A stretch of 60,000 bases of DNA from Membranipora membranacea (GCA_914767715.1 OU612069.1:10601387-10661386); one strand, 5' to 3'; positions 26,388-38,815 are shown, numbered from the stretch's first letter. Made by a program: numbers and translations. The notes: generated by a model from the sequence alone, not told the origin.

Positions 26388-27420
26388 ATGGCTTACTCCT
26401 ACGCTGTCCTCATGGCCCTTATCGCCGTTGCTGTCGCAACTAAGAGCGTTCACCACCACGCCTATCACCCAGCTCCAGCTCCAATCCCAGTGAGCAGAAA
26501 CAGTAAGTTATACCAGAATACCTAAAGTAATACCGCGAAAGTGTAAGTATTTAACGCAATGCAATGGGTAAATATTGTAACGGGCATTGATTTGAAACTT
26601 CAAACATATGATATAGCGCTGTCAAAATCCAACAACATCTACATGACTGTCCTGAGACTTAAGTTTATCTGATACTCTGTGAAATACCTCCACTGTAAAC
26701 TGAACTGTTGGTTAATTTACAGTTGATGCCTGTACTTGTGAGTGTGATGGAAACTACTACTCCACCCTCGGAAGCCACGGATGTGCCACCTTCTCCCAGA
26801 GAACTGCCTTCCTTGCCGCCCAGACTCTTGCCTGCCCACTCGGAACCGCCTTCGATGTCTACGCCTGTACCTGTAACCACGTTGCCGATACTTACTGTGA
26901 CGCTCACTGCCCAGCTGCCAAGAAGTCCAGCCACGGATACAAGAATGCAGGTTAGTCTCAGCTACTTCTGGAGCAGTTTCTTACGTTTTAGATGCATGGC
27001 AACATATTTCTGTCACCGAATTTCCTAATATGCAATGGAGAACAAAACAATGTTGCCTCTTACGCACTAGAAAATTTTCTGGGCCTGTTTTCTGTTCATT
27101 ATTACAATACTTTACAATTGTTGTGGTCATCATGCAACTCAATATCCATTATTCATCACATGCAAACAAACATCTGTCACGTCAACTCTGTAGCAGCTTG
27201 CTTTTTGAAATACCTAATTCATTTGTTTTATTGGTATTTTTTAGGATACTGTACCATGAACGGAAACACCTACCAACAGAAGCCAGGAACCGGATGTACC
27301 GCCTTCCTTCAGTCCACCGCTAACCTCGGAGCCGTTGTCTTCCACTGCCCAGCCGGACTCATCTTCGACCTTGCTACCTGCGTCTGTGACTACCCATCCA
27401 AGGCTGCCTGTCACGTATAA
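26388..27420 (+). CDS. Secreted cysteine-rich protein with two chitin-binding-like domains (highly biased codons)
   Basis: Coding exons 26388-26502, 26723-26950 and 27245-27420 join in phase 1 to 172 residues plus TAA. Residues 1-17 or so (MAYSYAVLMALIAVAVA) form a signal peptide, followed by a short His/Pro-rich linker (HHHAYHPAPAPIP). Domain 1 and domain 2 each have six or more cysteines with the pattern GNxY...C..F.Q...CPxG..FD...C.C...C, as in type-2 chitin-binding domains. The exon plan and phases equal those of the minus-strand paralogue at 12137-14746. Codons are strongly biased to GCC, ACC, CTC and GGA, unlike the rest of this AT-rich region, which points to very high expression. A strong TATA promoter precedes it and a poly(A) signal follows. 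Likely an abundant extracellular structural or mucus protein; chitin binding itself is inferred. Confidence 0.88.
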
Positions 27421-27684
27421 ATCTCTATACTCATGCAGATTTATTTAAATATATTTATACCGTTAAAAAGTTTTGGTTAAAAATATTTTTACAGCAATGT
27501 AGATTGTAGAAAGAGATTTTATTTTGATATTTATTGTTGCACTTTTGTCATAACTTATGGTTGTGCTACTCGAGCCTGATTTTGATTGACCTTTGCTTGT
27601 CTTTCAAGGTCAAGCTAGAATAATCTCAATACTTTCTCTTTTCCCACATCATATCCCTTGGTTGTGATGTGTTTAAAATTAACA

Positions 27685-27690
27685 AATAAA
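27685..27690 (+). promoter_or_regulatory. Poly(A) signal AATAAA
   Basis: Canonical hexamer 265 bases past the stop of the cysteine-rich gene, in an AT-rich stretch. A second AATAAA follows near 27707. Confidence 0.6.
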
Positions 27691-30600
27691 ATTTATTGGT
27701 CATATAAATAAATGTTTGGTGTTTTAGTTTTTAATTCATTCTTGACACAATCAACAAAGATTTCCTTTATATTTGGCATCCTGCAGCAACAGCAAGTTCC
27801 AAAATTAGCCGCCTTGAATCAAGTCCTTTGAAGACATTTTTTAAACACTTTGGAACTTCAGAAAATAATATAAGTGATGCCTCGTTTGAATAACAGTGTG
27901 CACAGGGTGCTTTGCCACAGGGGTTACAGCATCTGCTGTACTCATCGAGCTGGTAGTCCTCCTTTACAGGAGGTTGCACCACTACCCTCTGGTTCCAGCT
28001 CAATTTAAATTTGTGATGCTGCATACACAGAAGCTAGCTCACCTCTGACAGCAGATATTGTTTTCATCAAAATTTTGACAAAAGATAAAGTAGTAATTTA
28101 AGAATTTGATCTCTGCTGTTTTGTATTTATCTAGGCGGGTCCTCACATGTTCGTATTTATCTAGGTGGGTCCTCACATGTTTGAAAAACTATAAGTATGT
28201 CTAAGTCTAAATTTTCATTCCAGAGAGGGTTAATCCCTCTAGAGGTCAGGTACTGGGACCCATTGAACTCAATCCATCCCCTATACCCTTGCAGCCAAAT
28301 TTCCGGGTACTCTTTTCATCAAAGAGGCAAAGGGTATTTTTAGTCCCGTACCACAAGTACATGGCTAGGATAAATGGCCCGCCTGTACCAAGTCTAAAAT
28401 GACTGCCAGCGCTAGAATTTGGCCCTGGACCTCACCTAGTTTGCACCCGTAACAATCAGAACACTCCTGACTCATTAAATATAAGTAATTCTACTCTCAG
28501 CTGCCTCACATATATGGACAATCTTCTTATGGAGCGTACCATATGTAGACCATCAAATATATTTGAAATCTAAATATTTTCGAAATCATTTCACATTTGG
28601 TAAATCAAAGAAAACAGTTGTCAATGGTATCATTGTCTTCAAATTTATATCTATGGTTGGAAGTGCATTAAATACCTGCTAGCAAATAAGGAAATATTTT
28701 TTGGTTATTGGGTGGTACAAGAACAATGGACAAAATCATCATCAGATTATCCCAACTTTGTAAATGTCATCTGTATTTATATCCCTACCATTGATCTTAA
28801 TTCATGGATTTGTGGTTAAAATACTCGTACAGTGATCCCTACATATTGCGCAGAAACCTGCTGGATATGTCTTAGATATTCTCCAGATAGCCCCTGGCTG
28901 TCAGAATCACTGACACTCAGCAACAGTCAGTATCCACACAGATTACTCTTCTGTACCTTGTTCTCCTAGCGTGCAATTACACAAAACATTGAGTTCTGAT
29001 AAGCAGATCAATGAACTCATGATTTAGAGGAATACAGCCATTGCTGGGTGAAGTTAAACCGAATTGGGATCACTGGAAAATCTGCACATGTTTTTATGAG
29101 AAGGTCAAATCCAGGAGATATGACTTGTCTGATGATAAGAAAACATGTCTGCAACAAATTATTTGTTGTTAGATAGTTTAATACACACCTTTAATTGTTC
29201 TGAATCCTGAACTTTATTATCTAACGACTGTGCTTCGTGACACATTATCTTTTTATATATTAAGGCAAATAATTGGGTGATTTTTATTACCGGTGATCTC
29301 ATTTTCTTATAAAAACTGCCAGAATGTAGCAGTTGCTTTTTAGTATTGGCATCCTCAACCATGAAAATGGATTTACAGCCAACAAGCTCAGATATCTGTC
29401 TGGCTAACATAAAGAAAATATTCATGGATTGTAAAATATTGTTATTTTAGCTGATTGATATAGCAATGAGGTTGTAATGTTTGGAAAAGAGTTGTTTCCA
29501 CTGACAAAATAAGAAGACAACTCTGTTCATTTGGTTTAATTTGATTTATATGATATCTTGATACATTGTCCTACTCCTGGAGATTGAGGGTTGACAGTAT
29601 TAATTATTTGTTGGTTACTCTAGATGCTGCACAACACTTGCAACATAAGATCAGGTTTTCCCTGTCAGCAGCTCAATTGCACTAAATAACGATACTAAAT
29701 GAGTTCGAGAAAATGAGTTGGGCGAATGGGGCTATAGCTTTTTTTTTTATTTTGATAACTAGTAGAAGTATGTGAGTAAGTGTTATCCTAGCTTATAGCT
29801 CCTAGCTGAGGCTGCTGTCGATCTACCGCCACAAAGGATTAATATTTGACTACAATAACATCTGTGTCTGTAACATCCATTCTCAAACTGACTGCTATGA
29901 TCACTAAATCTATCAATTATGGTATCTAAACGAGAGGCTTGTAGTTGTGTTGTTTATTTACTGTCAACAATTGTTCTAAACTTTTTAAATAAAAATACTA
30001 TCAAACATATATTTTTTAGAACAGTTGTTTCTAGCCTGGGCAGGCTGCCCAGGCTAAGTTGTTCTCACTGACACAATAGGACATCAATTTGTATTAATTT
30101 GTTGAACTGGATGAAGATGTTTGCCAAAGTTTTTGACAAGCAAGGCAGGAAGAGTATGTGTATGTGTCCAGCTCCAGAGTATACATCAAGTTACAAAGAG
30201 AATATCAGCGACTGACAGTCAATTAGGTAATGGCTATGATGTCATTTTGTTGGCTTCATCCAGTGTGATATCACCTTAATACAAGGGGTAACTGTAAAGA
30301 ATATCTGGCACACTGTTACCCTCTATACTTTTAACAACAGTAGAGGGCCACAGGGACAACACATATTCACCCGAAATGGTTTTAATTCAGTAATTACCAA
30401 TCTGAGGATGTGTTGATAGAGGCAGTCAGGTTTTCAACCTTGACACATATTAATTTTTCCTTGGGAAAGAAATTCTGTAAGCTAAACAGAATGTCAGGTC
30501 CCGTATGATGAGCCTGATATGACCTTCTATCTTATACTGAACAGCTTCAGACCTTGAGCACCACAGGCTAGTACTAGTTTATCACCTGCCACAGCTATTC

Positions 30601-31929
30601 CAGTAATCTCTCTTATCCCTTTGAGTTTATCGCAACTAAGTGTGCCGATTATCCCAATAATACAAAGTCAGGTGGTTGTTTATGGAATCATGGAGAGTGG
30701 AAGGTAAATTTGAGTCCCTAATCTCCTTTTATCTTATAATGCCTATAAATCCAAGTTTTCGCCTGCTTGAGCCCTATACTACTGGTTTTGTGGGTGCAAT
30801 TTTGAGGTAACATTATCCTAGCCAGTAATAGTGATATTATATGAGGAATTTTTTTAAGAGAAAATAACTCATAGGAGTTCAAATTTCAGTTATTCCCAGA
30901 AAGGGAATACTTGGTAATCAGTTAGTCCACAACATGGAATATTTTAACCAGAGAATAACTGGTGAAAAGTTAGGAATATGTGGGAATAACTATAATTATT
31001 CCAATCTGTTCAGAAATAGAACAGTTGAGAAAAAGCACATATTTTACACAGTGTTGGGTGTTTTATATATTGCTGTCAGTCTAAAAACATGGCCTATGAG
31101 TGGTGAGCATCAACTGCACTGACATTGGTATGTCGGATTGGTGTGTTTTCTTGGGCTGACTGCCCGGGTTTTTGCAATTTTGCTGCAACTCGAATCTAGT
31201 GCACTAACACATCCCTGATCTGGATGCTTAATATTAATGATCTAATATTAATATTCTACTATATATATTAATATTAATGCCTAAGACAATCTCTAACACT
31301 TTTATTAACTGCTCACTTCACAGAACCATCCATGCTCACATAATTAGATCACTTTATCTCATGGAAGAGCAACCATACCCCGAGGAAGATTAAGGAGATG
31401 AGAGATTTGTGATTGACCAATGCCGACTAATGCAATGAACAAGCTACCTATAATATAATCATTTTTGTTATCTGTACACTTCTAAGAAAACCTCTATAAA
31501 TAAGTAAATAAGAAAGATTGATTTGATAGGTTGTGCTCTCAATCAATCGGAACAGACAACTCCTCATAATATTTTCATCTCTTAAATTAATTGGTTTGAT
31601 CCAATCAGGGAGATCCATTCTCCCTGATCCAATGATGCTATACAGCGACACCACTATTTCTTTCCTTTCAAATCATCAGACAATTCGCGCTGGATGTGGT
31701 CTCTGCAGGCTCTCTGACTGGAAGAATTACTAGTGCCTAGTCAAGATGACAAAAGTCAGTATGCAAACTGACTTACTTTTACTTCAAGTGAGTGTGACTC
31801 AAACCACTGATAATAATCAATGTATAAGTAACAGTATTTCAGTAGTAGGCCCATGGCATAGATAGATCAAGCAATGGATAGATAGATAAGATAGATATTA
31901 ATTAAATTATTAAATTAGTGTAGAATTTG
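27691..31929. other. Gene-poor interval
   Basis: No exon chain was recognised. A minus-strand open frame at 27767-28024 (86 codons, five cysteines in a CCNPCGKAPCAHC cluster) looks protein-like but has no recognisable family or partners. A 20-odd-bp unit with GGGTCCTCACATGTT is tandemly duplicated at 28133-28183. The rest is AT-rich and unremarkable. Confidence 0.45.
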
Positions 31930-32070
31930 TTTGTGACGATTATGAACACAGGCCTTCTTCTGTAGTTGGTGTAAGTTCAGTGGTCGAGTGCCCCAGTGGT
32001 CAAAGCCTGATCAGGCTTTGAACACTGGACTAATACCAACTACAGAAGGCCTGTGATTATGATTCTAAAT
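31930..32070. repeat. Inverted-repeat hairpin (MITE-like)
   Basis: Arms ACAGGCCTTCTTCTGTAGTT (about 31948) and its complement (about 32036) flank a centre that itself holds the palindrome CAAAGCCTGATCAGGCTTTG. A compact non-autonomous hairpin element is likely. Confidence 0.7.
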
Positions 32071-32196
32071 CTTCTACGCAACCCTCACATGTGACATGAA
32101 AGCCTAAGAAAAGTATGTTTGAGGGTCTTCACTAGTCAGCTTGAAAATCATATGGGCTCGTTTGCACACCATTTTTGTCATAATTAATTAGTAAAA

Positions 32197-32254
32197 TGGT
32201 AATGCACAACCCCTGATTTTCGGCTTTTAGTCAAAGCAGGGTTGTGCATTACCA
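32197..32254. repeat. Short inverted repeat
   Basis: TGGTAATGCACAACCC and its exact complement are separated by about 26 bases. It lies about 130 bases from the hairpin at 31930-32070 and may be another miniature element. Confidence 0.7.
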
Positions 32255-32438
32255 CAGTCATTATCACTCTTCATAATAACTTCTCTACTGATAGCTACTC
32301 TTGGTTTTTTTGTCTTCAAGTAATTATATGGAACAAACCACAAAAATTGGCGGGCGGAGTTACAGGAATATAGGACCAGGACCCTCCCTGATAGGACTGA
32401 GACTGAGATAGTTATAGTTGTGAAGGTTGTCTGCTCTT

Positions 32439-33984
32439 TGATGATAGATTGATCTCATTGACATCATACGGCGGGAATTACTATACTAATAGATGCTCTC
32501 TTATTATATCAAGGACTCCAAGGTGTGTGGTTGTATATCAGTACTCACTCTTGCGGGCATTCTTTGTGTATATTTATATATGTGCTAACCTTACATCGCG
32601 CAGTCGGCTAACAACGTAAGTGATATTACTGAGAACTGTTTCTATTAGCTTGAAGAGTAGTGTGTGAGCTAGATAGACGCAGGGCGTGTCTGTGACGTGA
32701 GCTACGGCTAATGGATTTGCGGGAAGAAGCTAGTGGAGGTTCGTGAGTTAGTTTTTGTGTGTATGTGTGGGTGGTGCATGTGTGTGTGTGGGTTGTGTGT
32801 GAGTTGTGTGTGACGAGTTAGGTTTTGTTAGTGGTTTGTTATTTGTTGTGAAGTTTAGTGGTTATAATATTGCTGGATAGTGATATTGTTGTGATCTTGG
32901 TGTATTTGTTGTGGGAGTGTCGAGGTGACATACTCAACACAAACATAGTAAATTCGACTTTAAGGGGTGAATAAATGGCAAAAGATGAACTTGATTGGGA
33001 CTCTCTATGTCGGATATTGTCCTGACGTGGTACAGCTGCTGAGGCAGACCAGAAGTTGGAACAGCCAAATTCCCAGATCCCATTAAACAGAAAGTTGCCT
33101 ATTCCCATTCTGACAGACATCAATTATCAATATTAGTTTTGAATGTGGAAGTTACTCACACACATATTTAGACTGCCCAGACATTTTCTGTTATGAGTGC
33201 AAATGTAAAAGGCCATATTTCCAGAGAGTGTCCACACTCATCCCGAAACTATCAGAATAATTAATTGATATTAACAGGAATTGTCTGAATTTGTTACATT
33301 AGTTGAATTTGTTGTAAATCATACCGCCATGATTTTGTTGGCCGCTTGGTCTTGTATTTTGACTCTTGTTTATCCCAGTGAGTTTGAAGATAGAAAGCAC
33401 TGATAGCATGGTAATTATGCAAGTTTTCTCCATTTTGAATTTGATCTTAGGCTTTGTATGTTATTTTAGCTTTCACCAGTTAATTGTGGTAGCCCCTGAT
33501 ACACTTTAACATGCCTACATGAATATTGATACATTGTTTACTGTATTCTAGAAATCGATAATACAGCGTTTGTGAAATTGAAAGGTGAATTAGACAATGG
33601 CCGCTCCAAATTAAGGAGGATTGTTTATTGTACCATAGCGTTTATTGAATGTCCTTGATTCCAAAGAAAAGGGAAAGCATAAGTGGCTATCCCGTATTGA
33701 AAAACATTCTCAAATTGGATTGTTTTGTGTTATACAGAGTTAGTTGAAGTTGCCCTTACAGTGAATTGTGAATTAGAAAGGAGTTGACAGAGCGACTGTA
33801 AAGCTAAAGACATCAACCGCTCTTGGATGATAGATTGATCTGAGGCCTTGACATCATACTGCGGGATATACTATACTAATACTCTCTTATATCTAGGACT
33901 CCAAGGTGTGTGGTTGTAGTTGTATATCAATACTCACTCTTGCAGGCATTCTATGTGTATATTTATATATGTGCTAACCGTACA
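32439..33984 (+). mobile_element. Short LTR-type retroelement (deletion derivative)
   Basis: Direct repeats of about 157-160 bp, 32439-32595 and 33825-33984, flank a 1.2-kb interior. The left repeat starts TG and ends CA. A CGCGCAGTCGGCTAAC primer-binding-site-like sequence follows immediately. The interior has a GT-rich stretch and a decayed gag zinc knuckle (about 33140-33250) but no reverse transcriptase. The repeats differ at many positions, so the insertion is old. A target duplication could not be read. A solo segmental duplicate is the alternative. Confidence 0.6.
33140..33250 (+). pseudogene. gag CCHC zinc-knuckle relic
   Basis: One frame reads a C-x4-H-x4-C half-knuckle, then FCYECKCK. 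The expected GHISRECP completion (giving C-x2-C-x3-GH-x4-C) is present only after a frameshift. This supports a retroelement origin for the enclosing direct-repeat unit. It is not translatable as it stands. Confidence 0.55.
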
Positions 33985-34399
33985 ATAGTATCCCTCCAAT
34001 TGACAGACAACAACTTGTACTCGCACTTACGGACATGCCTACTCAGCTTCTATATATCTGGTAATTATCAATTAGGCCTAATAGGCAAATAGGGAAAGAG
34101 GATAATTCCACAAATAGTGACAATTCCAAAGCAAAAGGCTAAAAATACCTCAAAAAGTCATACTTTGCAGTTGCCCTTTCAGACCAATTGAGCACACAAC
34201 TTGCTGTTTGATGGCAGAATGGTCACCTGATTTGAGCTGTCAGGCGATATCTTCTGTGATATCGGTGCCTGAAACGCGATGCAAATGCGCACACACACTT
34301 TAAGCTCATAGTCTCCAAACTCGATTTTTCAAAGGAATTTGGTGTCAATACTGCTTCTACTATCAAATAAGGAGGCCATGTTATTAGCAGACATAGTGT

Positions 34400-35064
34400 C
34401 AGTTATACTATCATATCTAGAGAGGCGGTAACCCCAACGTATAAATTTTCTGTGAACATGATCAAGGTCATCAAAATGACATTTATTAAGATAGGTAACC
34501 AAACAGGGCTCGCATATTCCAAGATCGGGCGCGCGGCGAAGTTAAATGCTATCATTTTAGTTGGAGAGGATGCTTGGTTCAGGCTGCGTTTTCACATTCC
34601 ATTTTATATTGTTTTCAATTTGCACACCGAGATATTTAATGTTATCAGAGATAGGTATATTATCAATATTCAGTGTAAGATCAATCAATCAAGCTCTCTG
34701 ATTTTTTACTAACATACATATGAGCGCACTTTTTAACATTGAATTGCGTTCCCCATGTCTCAGCCCATTTCTCCATGGCTGACGCATCATCTTGCAGTTT
34801 GTTAGGTCTAGTTAATGATTCATTATAGCACAGAAGTGAGTCATCAGCATAGCGACGGCATTCGGAATATTGTACAGTTTTGATCATGTCATTAATATAA
34901 ATTAAAAATAGCAAGGGGCCTAGCACCGACCCCTGCGGAACACCAGAGTGTATGGCAAAGTATTTTGAGTTTTTTCCATTGACATGTAAAGATGATTCTC
35001 GATGTTTCAGCCAGTCATCTATCCAGCCGATATTTTTTCTTACTACACTATACGGAATTTGCAT
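34400..35064 (-). pseudogene. Non-LTR retrotransposon reverse transcriptase fragment
   Basis: The frame 35064-34681 contains the reverse-transcriptase landmarks SGVPQGSVLGPLLFLIYIND and the catalytic YADD box (RRYADDSLLCY), then the segment ending in a KYLG motif. The stop near 34681 is caused by a short tandem insertion (GATTGATTGATC); after it the expected segment continues in another frame through NIKYLGV, and a further frame carries RPILEYASPVW. The 5' part (endonuclease, palm N-terminus) is absent. This is a 5'-truncated, frameshifted LINE copy of jockey/CR1-like appearance; the exact clade cannot be told by eye. Confidence 0.85.
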
Positions 35065-35464
35065 GGGCAGGCTGTCAGGGTGGGTGGTGACATCCTTGTG
35101 GGCACAGACTGTCTATCATTCTCATAAATTCGGATTGATGACAAAGAGGCAACTAACACATATAACTTTGTTAGTTTGACTTTTTGATTCTTCTTATTCC
35201 ATGAGATTCCTTGTTTATTTGACATGCCATACGGTTTGTAAAACTACTGCTTACCGAGGATTAGCATTATCTATTAGACACTGGCTGGAGTCAAGTAGAT
35301 TTATTTAAATTCAACATTGTGATCACGTGACCAATAGACCAATTATCAAATCGGACAACTTTAATCACAACTCACAACTATTGCAATGTTTGAAACTACA
35401 ATATTTCTTAGGCTGACTGATTAAAATGTTGGTTAAAATCCCAATGGTTGGTCACTCACCACAT

Positions 35465-35660
35465 CGTGCCGGCGAAATAGTGTGCCTTAAGGGCGAGGCT
35501 GCAATGACTGCGCCAATTTGCTCTCAGTTTGTAGGCAGGTCGGAGCACACCTGGGGGTCCAACAACTCCCAGTAGTCAGTGGACTGCAGTGGGATTCGAA
35601 CCCACGACTTTCAACACTTTGCCTGTTTCGGCAGTCCGGAAGGCCTGTCATCAGAATATC
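35465..35660 (-). repeat. tRNA-derived SINE (copy 3, reverse)
   Basis: On the minus strand a well preserved B-box GGGTTCGAATCCC is followed by the same tail as the copies at 10623 and 11449 (TGTGCTCCGACCTGCCTACA, then CAAATTGGCGCAG). The A-box half is missing or diverged. Confidence 0.75.
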
Positions 35661-37761
35661 GATGGCTGGCTCACTGAATCTCAATGTTGAATTCTTATTC
35701 CTTATTTATTTACAGGACTGCAGACTCTCTGGACTAGAGGAGAATGTTGCAGCTCTGGTGATATTTTCCCTAATGGACTAGATTGACTAACAATGATATG
35801 CTCCTGTTCAGTAGGCTCGTGATTACACACCGGTGGCCAGATCAGAAGATCGCCTCATATCCCATCTCCCATCACCTCTTCCATTTCTCAACCAGATCTC
35901 TGGTTAGGTGGAGTCTCTGTATAAAATAAAAAGGTGAGTTTGACTCGACATATGCACTAATGTAGAGTCTCTGTATATCTACATGATCTTTATCATAGTC
36001 CTTTGGTAGGTACATTCTAAGCAGAAACAGATCCTAATGAGTTATGCATTCTAACAGCTATACACAAACAGCTAAGATATGGTAATTGCTACATATTTAG
36101 TTATGCACAATAGGCCCTTTTCATTAACAATATATACTTCCCTTTGGTGATTAAATGTACATTTTGGGCAAAATATTTTTTTTTCGGCTGAGAATTCATT
36201 GATCTTGAATTGCACATTGGTACATGGCTTATCTATTTTGAATTCACTGCGGCCCAGTTAAGTGAGGATTTATCTTGTATTACAATAGGGAGCTTCAAAC
36301 CTAGGAATTAGATTTGAAATAATGATTGGCTTTTCAAAGGCATCTCATTGCCATACCGTGTGGTGATTTGCATAATGGTTGCAATGCAAGCTTCATTGAG
36401 TGAGCAGTGAGCTGATCTGATAATCAATTCACCATGTTGTGTACATCCTACAAGAAGCCTACATCAGGATTTCATCCTCTATACCACAGAGCAATAATGG
36501 GCACACAGACTAACCGCTGGAAAGAAAATGAAAGTAAAGCTATTCTAAGAAATTTTGACAATAACACCTGGTCTATTTCATCTATTTTCCTCTATCCCTC
36601 TCTGGATTACAGTGAATTCAGATACCATTTCTAGCAGTCCTGACTGTGATGGTCGGTCATTTATTTTTCACTTTACTGATGTTATATGCCTTACAAACTC
36701 TTTCAATTCGTTGTAATTAAACCGAAGTAAAATGTCTTGAAGGGAACAGACCATTTACTTGTAAATTTTGTTGACGGAGGAATAAATAATATTTTGTTCA
36801 ATAATTTGTAGATATTGTGGTGTCACTGCCAATGGATGATGATGGCCTTTTCTAGTTTCTGACAGCTTGCTGTTCACTTCAAGAAGTTGTTTCTGGGAAT
36901 ATAGGATCTGGTTTTGATATTATCATCTGCAGGAAAAACTCGGGTAAGTCGAGCACACCTGATATTAGTCAGAGCAGTTCAAAGAGCATTGGGTCGATCA
37001 CCACTCTGGGGAAGCCTCAAGGTTATACCCATGTTATATAAAGCTCTCATCCTCTGATGCGGTCTTGAACAGCCACCATTGACTTTGCTTTTACATGGGC
37101 CACCTTCCTTTGGGCATAGTCCCTCACTTGACATAATTCTTTTAGGCTGATATTGGCGGTCTTCCTCATCAGACCAATGGTGGTGTATTGGCTACTGTCT
37201 CTAATTCAAAGGAATGTGTGGGCAGTTTTTTTCTCTCGTGGTATTGGAGAATGAGTTTTATCTGACCGCTAGCTTAAAAGGTTTTTTGGTGAGTAGTAGG
37301 ATGTGTACTGCAATGAGGTTTTTTTTTCTAAAGCTATAATTGAGATAGAATTTGCATGGTTGACTCGGACAGCACAGGATGTGGGTTATTTCTGTATCAC
37401 TTTTTTTGTATTTGCCTGGATGCCCCACTAACTAACTAAATGTTTTTGTCTCCGAGTCTCCGAGTCATCCAGCTACTCGGTGTGTCTGTGATTAGAATTC
37501 CTAGCTCGCCAATCTTACTATCCTCCTTGGCCTTTTAACTTCAGTCAGCTGGATAACGTTTTCAGTTTTTTTATATCCTCTACTGACATTTTTTATAGTG
37601 TTGACTCTTTTATGTAAGAGGCACTTTTTTGTTGGAAATCTGTTTTCCACCTCATCTCAGAATGCTGTGCTTGTTGCTGGCCATGTTTCCGCATTATGTT
37701 ACAGGCCCCTCTGACTACAAATTGAGTACTTGCCTCCTCAGAAGTAAGCAAACACATGGAA
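35661..37761. other. Gene-free interval
   Basis: No exon, promoter or repeat was recognised in these 2.1 kb. Confidence 0.4.
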
Positions 37762-38151
37762 CTAACACAGCAGGTAATGACCTGGAATGGCAAGGACATG
37801 AAGAGGAGCATTAACTTTTCTAGTTTCTAAGAATTTGTGCAACATGTTGTCATCGTTTTCTGAAGATCCCTCCTTACTATCAGCCCCCAGTCCTTTCCTG
37901 CCCTCACTGAGATATTCCGACTCGACAGCTTCTCTTACATTAGCCTCATCATCTTTCAGTTCTTGTACCAGTCTCCTGGATATGCCAAACTTCCTGGCTG
38001 TACCTCTTACATTATTATTTAGACTCAGCTCATCAAGTATCTCGAGCTTTTTGACATGTGTCAGCTCTTTCCCTCTTTCGGCTGATGGCAGCTGGACATT
38101 TTTCGACTTCAAAGGTCTGAAATATGTACCAGAAAACTTTTTTTGAATCAC
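37762..38151 (-). pseudogene. psq/CENP-B-type helix-turn-helix domain, copy 1
   Basis: About 129 codons open on the minus strand. Residues 24-75 or so read as a helix-turn-helix of the pogo/CENP-B N-terminal kind: KLEILDELSLNNNVRGTARK, then FGISRRLVQELK. It is followed by an acidic tail. No DDE domain is attached. It abuts copy 2 (38148-38381) on the same strand. Such domains bind DNA in pogo-type transposases and their domesticated relatives; here it is probably a transposase N-terminal fragment. Confidence 0.6.
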
Positions 38152-38381
38152 AACTTTTTGGCTTTCCTGCCCCCACTGGGATCTTCTGACACGACAGATT
38201 CTCTTATGTTAACCTCATCATTCTTCAGTTTCTGTACATGTCTCCTGGATAAGCCAAGCTTCCTGGCTGTATCTGATACATTTTTACTTTGCCTCAAGTC
38301 ATCCAGTTTCTCAAGCCTCTCATCAAGCGTCAGCACTCTCCTTTTTTTCGGCTGATAGCGGCTGATATTTTCTGACTTCAA
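38148..38381 (-). pseudogene. psq/CENP-B-type helix-turn-helix domain, copy 2
   Basis: About 77 codons with the same layout as copy 1: a basic start (PKKRRVLTLDERLEKLDDL), the helix-turn-helix segment NVSDTARKLGLSRRHVQKLK, and an acidic SEDPSGGRK tail. The flanking DNA (both copies begin near AAAGGTCTGAAATATG on the plus strand) is duplicated too, so this is a tandem duplication of a larger unit. Confidence 0.6.
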
Positions 38382-38565
38382 AGGTCTGAAATATGGACCA
38401 GAAAACTTTATTTTGAATCACAACTCAGTAGAAGTTCATGTTCAAAACTTTATGTAACAACATTGTGTTAGTTTTGACGGAAAATATTCACTTCACCCTG
38501 TGTAAAAACTGAACCTCCAGTCAGCATATATTTCCTCATAATTAGTTGGAGGGAATCTCGCCTGA

Positions 38566-38815
38566 ATCACAGCGTAGACGTACATACAAGCTGGTGGAGG
38601 GGGCCGATGAATCACAGCGTACATACAAGCTGGTGGAGGGGGCTGATGAATCACAGCGTACATACAAGCTGGTGGAGGGGGCCGATGAATCACAGCGTAG
38701 GCCTACATACAAGCTGGTGGAGGGGGCCGATGAATCACAGCGTACATACAAGCTGGTGGAGGGGGCCGATGAATCACAGCGTACATACAAGCTGGTGGAG
38801 GGGGCCGATGACCTT
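38566..38815 (+). repeat. 39-bp minisatellite, six copies
   Basis: The unit contains CATACAAGCTGGTGGAGGGG and repeats every 39 bases, except for small insertions of 5 bases in copy 1 and 4 bases near 38700. As 39 is divisible by three, several frames stay open; one plus frame reads a 13-residue unit with TYKLVEGADE. No splice or start signals were seen, so coding is doubtful. Confidence 0.85.

Noticed and set aside
26665-27028. Alternative frames over exon 2 of the plus-strand cysteine-rich gene
   Set aside because: The cysteine pattern, splice phases and paralogue alignment fix the correct frame; the others are shadows of biased codons.
29159-29425. 88-codon minus-strand open frame
   Set aside because: No splice partners or family resemblance; AT-rich composition makes a chance frame likely.
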